Below are positions 1 through 4,318 of a DNA stretch of 6,115 nucleotides, one piece after another. Numbering within the stretch: position 1 is the stretch's first letter; every line of letters starts with the position of its first letter. The notes beneath the pieces were generated by a model, which saw only the letters and a list, made by a program, of their open reading frames with translations, did not search any database and was not told where the DNA came from. Where the stretch lies: NCBI GenBank assembly GCA_934871445.1, contig CAKXBD010000124.1:1-6115 (forward strand). The letters are read 5' to 3'. Origin of the DNA: an uncultured bacterium. Lineage in GTDB: Bacteria; Bacillota; Clostridia; Christensenellales; Borkfalkiaceae. The translations under genes and the position numbers were made by a program.

Positions 1-154
1 CTCTTGCGGTACGGAGAATGACGAAAGCAAAATCCGACATCATACGAATATTATGCACGGTGCCGGTTATTGTAATTTCTTGATTTTCGAATTTTGCGAA
101 CTCCGAATACGGAACGGTATTTGTCTTCGGTTCGCCTGTAATAGTCATAATCAT
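1..154 (-). CDS. Aminoacyl-tRNA synthetase-like protein (Asp/Asn type), N-terminal fragment
   Basis: The first 51 codons of a minus-strand gene that runs off the left edge. Start chosen at 154 because AGAGG lies 5 bases upstream on the minus strand; a second ATG at 148 is in frame but further from it. The residues around 26-49 (EITITGTVHNIR, then FAFVILRT) match the first strands of the OB fold that binds the anticodon in class II aspartyl/asparaginyl/lysyl-tRNA synthetases, where a V-H-x-I-R segment followed by F-x-F-V-x-L-R is characteristic. The catalytic domain would lie outside the window, so I cannot tell a true Asp or Asn ligase from a synthetase-related paralog. It is divergent to the pyridoxamine kinase, with a 129-base spacer. 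Family assignment is fairly firm, exact substrate is not. Confidence 0.7.
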   Translation of the reverse strand, partial: MIMTITGEPKTNTVPYSEFAKFENQEITITGTVHNIRMMSDFAFVILRTAR

Positions 155-176
155 GAAAACCTCTTTACTCCGAGGG

Positions 177-196
177 AAGTTTCCGCACGGAAATTT
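177..196. promoter_or_regulatory. Palindrome in the leader of the synthetase-like gene
   Basis: TTTCCG and CGGAAA (180-185 and 188-193) form a perfect inverted repeat separated by only CA, with further A/T pairing outside. The 2-base centre is too tight for an RNA hairpin, so a protein operator is the more sensible reading. It lies just downstream of the minus-strand promoter, 23-42 bases before the minus-strand ATG. No known regulator recognised. Confidence 0.3.
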
Positions 197-206
197 TTAC
201 TTTTCT

Positions 207-235
207 ATTTTAATCCGTTTGACAAAAAAAAGCAA
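207..235 (-). promoter_or_regulatory. Promoter of the synthetase-like gene
   Basis: On the minus strand, TTGCTT (235-230), a 17-base spacer and TAAAAT (212-207) form a sigma-A type promoter. Transcription would begin near 200, leaving a leader of about 45 bases. It overlaps the plus-strand kinase promoter, so the two may compete for polymerase. Seen directly; activity inferred. Confidence 0.5.
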
Positions 236-247
236 GAAATTTATAAT
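219..247 (+). promoter_or_regulatory. Consensus promoter of the pyridoxamine kinase
   Basis: TTGACA (219-224) and TATAAT (242-247) are both perfect sigma-A hexamers with an ideal 17-base spacer. The start would be near 254, about 30 bases before the kinase ATG. This suggests strong constitutive expression unless it is repressed. Confidence 0.85.
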
Positions 248-283
248 AGTTTCATATAACTTTTTTAAGGAAGTCCACTTTTT

Positions 284-1117
284 ATGCGCGTTCTCGCCAT
301 TAACGACATTTCTTGTGTAGGGAAATGCTCCCTCACGGTAGCGCTCCCCATAATTTCCGCATGCGGAATCACATGCGACGTTTTACCCACTGCCCTCCTC
401 TCCACGCATACGGGCGGCTTTGAAGGGTATACTTTCCGCGACCTTTCGGAAGATATTCCTTCCATACTCGCGCATTGGAAAAAACTAGGGCTTTCCTTTG
501 ATTTTATATACAGCGGTTATCTCGGAAATATTTCCCAGATAGATACCGTCCTTTCCGTCAAAAAAAATTTTCTCGCCCCGCACGGAAAATTTATCGTCGA
601 CCCCGTCATGGGAGACGGCGGAAAGCTGTACGCTCATTTTGATTTCCATTTTGTGGAAAAAATGCGTTCTTTATGCAGTGAAGCGGACTTCATTCTTCCC
701 AATGTTACGGAAGCATGCCTTCTCGCGGGCGAAAGTTATCCGCAGAAAGGAGAGTCCCTCCCTGCCGAAGAAATCGTAAAAAAGCTTTCTTTTATTCACA
801 CCTGCCCCATTGTCACGGGCGTGGAGGAAGGAGAGGAAAACGCCGTATATTACATGAAAGAAAATCGGGTACTGCGTCACGTGGAAAAAAACGCAGCCGG
901 ATTCTTTCACGGAGCCGGAGACGTATTCGCGGCAGCATTTACCGGCTGCCTCGCCAGAGGGAAAACGCTCGATGAAGCGATTTGTCTGTCCGCCGATTTT
1001 ACCACTTCTGCCATTTTCCGTACAGCCACGACAAACAACGATAGACGTTACGGCTTGGAATTTGAAGCGGAAATTTTTTCTTTTCTCAAAAAATTAAACG
1101 GAAAGATTAGGAAATAA
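284..1117 (+). CDS. pdxK: Pyridoxamine/pyridoxal kinase
   Basis: Cytosolic 277-residue ribokinase-superfamily enzyme that phosphorylates B6 vitamers with ATP in the pyridoxal 5'-phosphate salvage pathway. The length fits the family. Visible marks: the N-terminal strand and vitamer site (MRVLAINDIS, then LLSTHTGGFEGYTF at about 39-51), SGYLG (77-81), the DPVMGDGGKLY motif (106-116) for ATP/Mg binding, LPNVTEA (138-144), and the anion-hole motif HGAGD (209-213) with D213 as expected catalytic base. Most relatives have GTGD where this has GAGD, a tolerated change. The STHTGGFEGYTF form is typical of the clostridial pyridoxamine kinase group rather than of E. coli PdxY. Start supported by AAGGAAG at 267-273, ten bases upstream. 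It has its own promoter, and no terminator is evident before the RNA gene promoter that follows 17 bases later. pdxK versus pdxY naming is arbitrary in this group. Confidence 0.93.
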   Translation: MRVLAINDISCVGKCSLTVALPIISACGITCDVLPTALLSTHTGGFEGYTFRDLSEDIPSILAHWKKLGLSFDFIYSGYLGNISQIDTVLSVKKNFLAPHGKFIVDPVMGDGGKLYAHFDFHFVEKMRSLCSEADFILPNVTEACLLAGESYPQKGESLPAEEIVKKLSFIHTCPIVTGVEEGEENAVYYMKENRVLRHVEKNAAGFFHGAGDVFAAAFTGCLARGKTLDEAICLSADFTTSAIFRTATTNNDRRYGLEFEAEIFSFLKKLNGKIRK

Positions 1118-1134
1118 AAATTTCTTCGATTTGG

Positions 1135-1163
1135 TTGACAAAGGCGCCTTTTTTCGCTATAAT
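1135..1163 (+). promoter_or_regulatory. Consensus promoter of the 6S-like RNA
   Basis: TTGACA (1135-1140), 17 bases, TATAAT (1158-1163): a second perfect sigma-A promoter in the window. No ribosome binding site or ORF follows within the next 200 bases, which points to an RNA gene. Start expected near 1169-1171. Confidence 0.85.
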
Positions 1164-1168
1164 ATAGA

Positions 1169-1348
1169 ATAATCTGCGGTGTACGGAGTTCGGATTAATC
1201 GTAATCCACATTATTAAATAGGGAGCGAGTATTCGTGGCGATAGGCAAGGTCTGTATTTATACGGAAAGTCCGATACGTCAAGATGCCGCACCCACCTGC
1301 TGAAAGCGGGTTAGCTTTTATCCGAAATGCGGCACAGGCGGATTTTTA
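1169..1348 (+). ncRNA. ssrS: Probable 6S RNA
   Basis: A structured RNA of about 180 nt following a perfect promoter. 6S RNA mimics an open promoter and binds housekeeping RNA polymerase holoenzyme, damping transcription in stationary phase. Support: the 5' end begins AATCTGCGGTGT, close to the UCUG.G.UGU start of known 6S RNAs. The ends pair in the 6S manner, AATCTGC (1171-1177) with GCGGATT (1338-1344) and, after a small internal loop, GTGT (1179-1182) with GCAC (1332-1335). Inside are hairpins 1192-1207, a CTGTA/TACGG arm around 1254-1268, and 1295-1311 after CACCCACC. A T-rich tract follows from 1343. Size and free-standing location fit. TGCCGCA (1285-1291) can also pair with TGCGGCA (1328-1334), competing with the closing helix. 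Other structured RNAs remain possible; I could not run a covariance model. Ends are approximate. Confidence 0.65.
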
Positions 1349-1357
1349 TTTTTTTAT
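1338..1357 (+). terminator. 3' end and T-tract of the 6S-like RNA
   Basis: The GC-containing 3' arm of the closing stem (GCGGATT, 1338-1344) runs straight into a T-rich tract interrupted by a single A. ATCCG (1320-1324) can also pair with CGGAT (1339-1343) as a local terminator stem. Transcription most likely stops in this tract. Confidence 0.5.
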
Positions 1358-1396
1358 AAAAAGTAAAAAAATTTTATTTTCACCAGTCAAAAACAG

Positions 1397-1425
1397 TTGC
1401 TCTCAAAAGAAAAATATGCTATACT
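1397..1425 (+). promoter_or_regulatory. Promoter of tRNA-Glu
   Basis: TTGCTC (1397-1402), 17 bases, TATACT (1420-1425). Start expected near 1432, about 13 bases before the mature tRNA 5' end, a normal distance for a tRNA precursor. Confidence 0.65.
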
Positions 1426-1444
1426 ACATAAGCAATTGAATGAC

Positions 1445-1519
1445 GGCCTTATGGTCAAGCGGTTAAGACGACGCCCTCTCACGGCGTAAACTCGGGTTCG
1501 AGTCCCGATAAGGTCACCA
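1445..1519 (+). tRNA. tRNA-Glu(CUC), CCA encoded
   Basis: Complete cloverleaf. The acceptor stem pairs GGCCTTA (1445-1451) with TAAGGTC (1509-1515), followed by discriminator A and an encoded CCA. The D arm is GTC/GAC around AAGCGGTTAA. The anticodon stem is ACGCC/GGCGT with loop CTCTCAC, giving anticodon CTC, which reads GAG. The T arm is TCGGG/CCCGA with loop TTCGAGT. The body resembles bacterial tRNA-Glu generally. The CUC isoacceptor is usually a second copy beside the essential UUC one. tRNA genes are frequent integration targets, and the DNA on its 3' side looks accessory. Confidence 0.97.
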
Positions 1520-1542
1520 AGAAAAGCCTTTATTTATAAGGC

Positions 1543-1600
1543 ATTCAGAAGGATTTGCCCAAATTTTGCCCAAATCAAAATTTGCCTTTTTCTTCTGAAT
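1543..1600. repeat. Nested inverted and direct repeats after tRNA-Glu
   Basis: Outer arms ATTCAGAAG (1543-1551) and CTTCTGAAT (1592-1600) are a perfect 9-bp inverted repeat. Inside, AAATTTTG (1561-1568) and CAAAATTT (1576-1583) form a second perfect inverted repeat. TTTGCCCAAA occurs twice in a row, at about 1554-1563 and 1564-1573. The inner stem followed by GCCTTTTT could end the tRNA transcript. The layered symmetry, 24 bases past a tRNA, also resembles a recombinase binding or attachment region. No second copy is visible elsewhere in the window. Confidence 0.55.
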
Positions 1601-1602
1601 AG

Positions 1603-1638
1603 AGAACTCCCTCCAAACCATATCGGAGGGAGTTCTTT
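1603..1638 (+). terminator. Strong hairpin, probable terminator
   Basis: AGAACTCCCTCC (1603-1614) and GGAGGGAGTTCT (1625-1636) pair perfectly over 12 bp around a 10-base loop. Only three Ts follow on the plus strand and the minus strand has no T run, so termination is plausible but not ideal. The stem is stable in either direction. Confidence 0.5.
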
Positions 1639-1698
1639 GACGTTCTAACTTCATTTCCATCTATTTTTAGACAACAAAGAAAATCTTATTTCCTCTAT

Positions 1699-1728
1699 AA
1701 GCAGACTCCGCTTGGGGTCTGCTTTTTT
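1699..1728 (+). terminator. Intrinsic terminator
   Basis: AAGCAGACTCC (1699-1709), loop GCTT, GGGGTCTGCTT (1714-1724) with one G-T pair, then a run of six Ts. This is a textbook rho-independent terminator for plus-strand transcription. No gene directly precedes it other than the tRNA 180 bases upstream, so it may be left over from a displaced or deleted gene. Confidence 0.8.
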
Positions 1729-1980
1729 CATTTTCAAAGATGCGTTCACTATAACCCCCAATCGAATTGATTTGATTCTTTCCCTTTATTTTCAAGGAGC
1801 GGATTTGAAAACTTAGAGATTTCGTGAAAATCATTTGATTTCCGATTTTTTTCAAATGACAGCGTTTTTGTGTAAAAGAGTCCCCCCGCGTTCACGCGTT
1901 TTTGGTCAAAAAATCTTTTTTCGCCGGGGGTGCTCCTTTCGTTTATGCTTTTCCCCTCTAAAACCCCGCTAAAAATACAG
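1729..1980. other. Gene-poor stretch
   Basis: AT-rich DNA between the terminator at 1728 and the next promoter. Minus-strand open frames cross it but have no ribosome binding site. The only structure I can support is the GC-rich hairpin at 1874-1935. Confidence 0.5.
1874..1935 (-). terminator. GC-rich hairpin, terminator-like on the minus strand
   Basis: GAG plus a C run and G (1878-1888) can pair with C, a G run and CTC (1925-1935) across a small internal mismatch. The loop contains a second small hairpin (CGCG TTCA CGCG). Read on the minus strand the stem is followed by TTTTA, which suits an intrinsic terminator; on the plus strand CTTTCG follows, which does not. It lies downstream of the minus-strand promoter candidate near 2118-2146. 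Confidence 0.4.
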
Positions 1981-2010
1981 TAGACAACGCCGCCCGCCTT
2001 ATGATATGAT
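1981..2010 (+). promoter_or_regulatory. Promoter of the unknown gene
   Basis: TAGACA (1981-1986), an 18-base spacer and TATGAT (2005-2010), preceded by TGA as an extended -10. Start expected near 2017, leaving a long leader of about 150 bases that contains a GCCG/CGGC mini-hairpin and the larger hairpin at 2098-2136. A long structured leader suggests post-transcriptional control. Confidence 0.55.
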
Positions 2011-2097
2011 GAGGCCGCAAACGGCAAGAAAAAACGCCGCCCCGCTTGAACGTTTACCAGACAAACAGCAGGAACGGCTCCACTTTCAACCCGTTGC

Positions 2098-2136
2098 CGG
2101 GCGCGATTGTGTTTTTCATTGTACCACAACCGCCCG
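2098..2136. promoter_or_regulatory. Leader hairpin upstream of the unknown gene
   Basis: CGGGCG (2098-2103) pairs with CGCCCG (2131-2136) and, inside a small asymmetric loop, TTGTG (2107-2111) pairs with CACAA (2125-2129). The hairpin ends 18 bases before the GGAGG of the gene. It is followed by A residues, so it is not a plus-strand terminator. No known riboswitch class recognised. Confidence 0.45.
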
Positions 2137-2146
2137 AAAAAATCAA
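2118..2146 (-). promoter_or_regulatory. Candidate antisense promoter
   Basis: On the minus strand: TTGATT (2146-2141), 17 bases, TACAAT (2123-2118), with TGG immediately before the -10 (extended -10). Start expected near 2111, running opposite to the leader of the plus-strand gene. Together with the minus-strand hairpin ending near 1874 it would define an RNA of about 240 nt. Sequence match seen; activity inferred. Confidence 0.4.
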
Positions 2147-2168
2147 TATTTTTTGGAGGTATAAGACA

Positions 2169-3020
2169 ATGAAAAGTACACTTTATTTTGAATCGGCGGG
2201 AACTTTCCGCCCGGAGGAATATGGCCCGCTTAACGGGTGTCGTATTAGAACGGCTTTCCAGCTTTTGAACGGTAAGCGCGTTTATTTTGAGGCGTCAAGA
2301 TGGGCCCCGAGCAAAGAGCAAATAAAATATTATAATGCAAGCCCGGAAAATATCGACATAATGAAACCCGGAACGGCGTACGCCGCAATAAGTTCTTTAT
2401 ATTATATAACGAACGACATCGACGAAAGCGGATATAATAAAGACGATTGCAACGCAAACCGAATAAATATAAAGCGGGGTTATTTGATCGAATGGACAAA
2501 AACCGCGATATTAAATTTTATAAACAGTCTGGGCGCTGAGTTTTCCGCGGTGGAAGTTCTGCCAAATCTCGCCGGCTATTATGTGCACCGGTCACCGTAT
2601 AGCCAAAGGGGCGGAAATATAAAAAACTATAATTACGGCGATAAATTCAACTATAACCCCACACAAACCGCCGAGCGCATCGCAATAAGAAACAATATAG
2701 AAAAACAAGACCGCGCCAAAACGGGCGAACGCTTTCCCGCTTTTAGTTTTTATGTAGATCCAAACGATTCCGATTTTTGCATTTATTCCGCGCCATATGT
2801 CGGAATTACTGATGAAGAACGACATAAAAAATATTATATCCCCGCACTGCTTCAAGATTGGGACGCGAATAATAAATACATAGAAAACGAGCGAAAAGCC
2901 AAAGCAGCCGCGCGGCGTTTGTTGTCGTCGCTTGAAATTGTGAAAGGTTTTGACCTTCTCGGCGGTTTGGTATATACTTCTTCAAGTTCTTTCGCGGCAA
3001 TATGGAATTGCAGTAAGTAA
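2169..3020 (+). CDS. Protein of unknown function
   Basis: 283 residues, not recognised. Start set at 2169 because GGAGG (2155-2159) sits nine bases upstream. An earlier in-frame ATG at 2046 lies in the leader, without a ribosome binding site. The protein is soluble, with no signal peptide or membrane segment. It is rich in Asn, Tyr and Ile with many ATA and AAT codons, and is visibly different from the secreted proteins on its right. Readable pieces: NGKRVYFEASRW near residues 34-45, a Tyr-rich middle (YYVHRSPYSQRGG), and a charged helical stretch rich in Lys, Arg and Ala near 238-254. The last 20 or so residues (Ser run, IWNCSK) look less natural and fall where the neighbouring minus-strand gene breaks off, so the native C-terminus may be missing. 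The single gene with a structured leader suggests mobile-element cargo; no homology search was possible. Confidence 0.75.
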   Translation: MKSTLYFESAGTFRPEEYGPLNGCRIRTAFQLLNGKRVYFEASRWAPSKEQIKYYNASPENIDIMKPGTAYAAISSLYYITNDIDESGYNKDDCNANRINIKRGYLIEWTKTAILNFINSLGAEFSAVEVLPNLAGYYVHRSPYSQRGGNIKNYNYGDKFNYNPTQTAERIAIRNNIEKQDRAKTGERFPAFSFYVDPNDSDFCIYSAPYVGITDEERHKKYYIPALLQDWDANNKYIENERKAKAAARRLLSSLEIVKGFDLLGGLVYTSSSSFAAIWNCSK

Positions 3021-4302
3021 GGCTTGTAGCGGTGTTTGCGACAGCTTCCAATACTACGATATCGCCGCCGTTTACATTGACGTTCATTTTTCTACCCATG
3101 TTCCAATGGCCGTATGTTCCGACCTCGACGGCGTATGTCCCCGCAGGAACGTCAAACCGATAAACGAAGGAATCTTTGTTCGCCCCGTATACGGAGGAAT
3201 CTTCAAACGAGTTAGCGTCAAATTGCGTTCCCCAAGCTTCTCCCTGCTTAACGAGATATCCGTATCCTTTTTCGCTTATATACGGAGCGTCGGGAAGTCC
3301 GTATTGTCCGTCTCCGTGCGTTGTGCCTACGTCGACGAAATACTCGGTAGACTGCGGCAACACGATGAGGTTGACGGTATACTCGTGTTCGTTAATCGTA
3401 ACAGCGACCGAAACATTATCGAACGTATCTGCGGAATCGACGACGGTTTGCGCTGTTTCGCTGAGTTCTGCCGTTACGTCCTCGCCATCGTCCGGATGAA
3501 ACGCTTGAATCGTTGTATCGCCTTTTTTAATGTAATAAGGAAAAGAATAATTGACAAATCCCGGTTCCGGCAACTCATAGTCCGTCGTCGCAATCATAAT
3601 CCAACTCACATACGCATTACGGTCGTCGGTACCAAATTCGAGCGTTATGTAATTTTTTCCATCTTCCGCCGTGACACCGGAAGCCGTATACGAATGAACT
3701 TCGCCTACATTTGTAGAGGTGATCTCCTCTTCCTTACCGCCGTTGAGACGGAAGTTATACGATTTTTCTCCCCAACCGTAAGGCGTAAGTGTCCCGAATT
3801 GAACGCTCAATTCCGTTTCGGTGTCGTCTACTTCGAAAATGTAGGTCATGACACCTTCTCCGGAACTTTCATTTATCTGGCGATAGGTCAGATATTGTGA
3901 ATCGGAGGAACCCGTCAGGCCGCATCTCCAATCGTTCCAAGAAGAGTATTCCTTCAATCCCCAATTTTTCCCCGTAACGGTATCTTCACCATAGAGTTTA
4001 TCCGTCACGGAATTATACAGCCCGACACCTGTTTCATCACCAAATTCCAGACCGTATAAAGCCATAAAATCCGTCTGCTGTTTATTGGGATAGCCGATAG
4101 TGCCGCTTCGGTCGACGTTTTCTCCCGTGCCGTCGGCGCCGGCAACCAAATTGCCCGCCGAAACATAGTAAAAAATCTCGCCTTTCCCCTCTGCCGAAAC
4201 CTGTTTTGTTCGGGACTGAATTACCGCAAATCCCACGCTCAAAAAGATAATCGAGAACAATAAAGCCAACGGTATCCATATTTTCCGCATCTTTGTTATC
4301 AT
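2806..4302 (-). CDS. Secreted multi-domain surface protein, 3'-truncated
   Basis: 498 codons. GGGGAG (4315-4310) seven bases before the ATG supports the start. Residues 5-28 form a signal peptide or signal anchor (MRKIW plus a hydrophobic stretch to about AVI). Residues about 45-241 form a beta-sandwich module ending VSWIMIATTD. About 245-317 is an Ig-like linker ending VNLIVLP. From 320 a second galactose-binding-like module begins YFVDVGT and carries GTYGHW at 395-400. Around residue 431-434 (near 3001-3012) the homology-like pattern stops in mid-domain. The final 65 or so residues are basic, lack the beta pattern, and are antisense to the unknown plus-strand gene. The expected closing strands, FN3/Ig modules and membrane anchor are therefore missing. 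The stop of the upstream gene abuts its Shine-Dalgarno, so the two are probably co-transcribed. Likely role is binding carbohydrate or protein at the cell surface; the truncated form would be shed or non-functional. No catalytic motif seen. Confidence 0.8.
   Translation of the reverse strand: MITKMRKIWIPLALLFSIIFLSVGFAVIQSRTKQVSAEGKGEIFYYVSAGNLVAGADGTGENVDRSGTIGYPNKQQTDFMALYGLEFGDETGVGLYNSVTDKLYGEDTVTGKNWGLKEYSSWNDWRCGLTGSSDSQYLTYRQINESSGEGVMTYIFEVDDTETELSVQFGTLTPYGWGEKSYNFRLNGGKEEEITSTNVGEVHSYTASGVTAEDGKNYITLEFGTDDRNAYVSWIMIATTDYELPEPGFVNYSFPYYIKKGDTTIQAFHPDDGEDVTAELSETAQTVVDSADTFDNVSVAVTINEHEYTVNLIVLPQSTEYFVDVGTTHGDGQYGLPDAPYISEKGYGYLVKQGEAWGTQFDANSFEDSSVYGANKDSFVYRFDVPAGTYAVEVGTYGHWNMGRKMNVNVNGGDIVVLEAVANTATSLTYCNSILPRKNLKKYIPNRREGQNLSQFQATTTNAARLLWLFARFLCIYYSRPNLEAVRGYNIFYVVLHQ
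2997..3030. other. Probable recombination junction
   Basis: Two convergent genes run into each other here. The minus-strand surface protein loses its fold pattern at about 3001-3012 and the plus-strand gene stops at 3020. A short inverted repeat, GCAAT and ATTGC (2997-3001 and 3007-3011), sits exactly at the break. Upstream DNA resembles accessory cargo and downstream DNA is the surface-protein operon. The precise breakpoint cannot be fixed from one sequence. Confidence 0.5.
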
Positions 4303-4318
4303 TTTTTATCTCCCCTTA
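4303..4318 (-). promoter_or_regulatory. Translationally coupled ribosome binding site
   Basis: The TAA of the upstream gene (4318-4316) directly abuts GGGGAG (4315-4310), which serves the ATG at 4302 with a 7-base spacer. Ribosomes finishing the first gene can load the second, which argues for one operon. No promoter or terminator lies between them. Confidence 0.7.

Noticed and set aside
53..259. Plus-strand open frame of 68 codons at the left end
   Set aside because: Antisense to the synthetase-like gene and running through the divergent promoters; no ribosome binding site.
1240..1275. GGAAAGTCC segment resembling the conserved GAGGAAAGUCC of RNase P RNA
   Set aside because: The whole RNA is only about 180 nt between promoter and T-tract, too short for bacterial RNase P RNA, and the other conserved blocks are missing; the closing-stem layout suits 6S better.
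1543..1600. CRISPR-like array from the repeated TTTGCCCAAA
   Set aside because: Only two adjacent short copies with no spacers of regular length; better explained as nested repeats or a hairpin.
1749..2129. Minus-strand open frame of 126 codons in the gene-poor stretch
   Set aside because: It begins at a TTG with no ribosome binding site, has no recognisable domain, and crosses a strong hairpin and a promoter. It may be part of an untranslated antisense RNA.
2046..2168. Upstream in-frame ATG extending the unknown protein by 41 residues
   Set aside because: No ribosome binding site at 2046, the extension has an unnatural composition and crosses a hairpin, whereas 2169 has GGAGG at proper spacing.
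2950..3900. Long plus-strand open frame (316 codons) opposite the truncated surface protein
   Set aside because: No ATG/RBS start, Arg/Val/Cys-rich translation without domain character; it mirrors the well-supported minus-strand gene with its signal peptide and modules.
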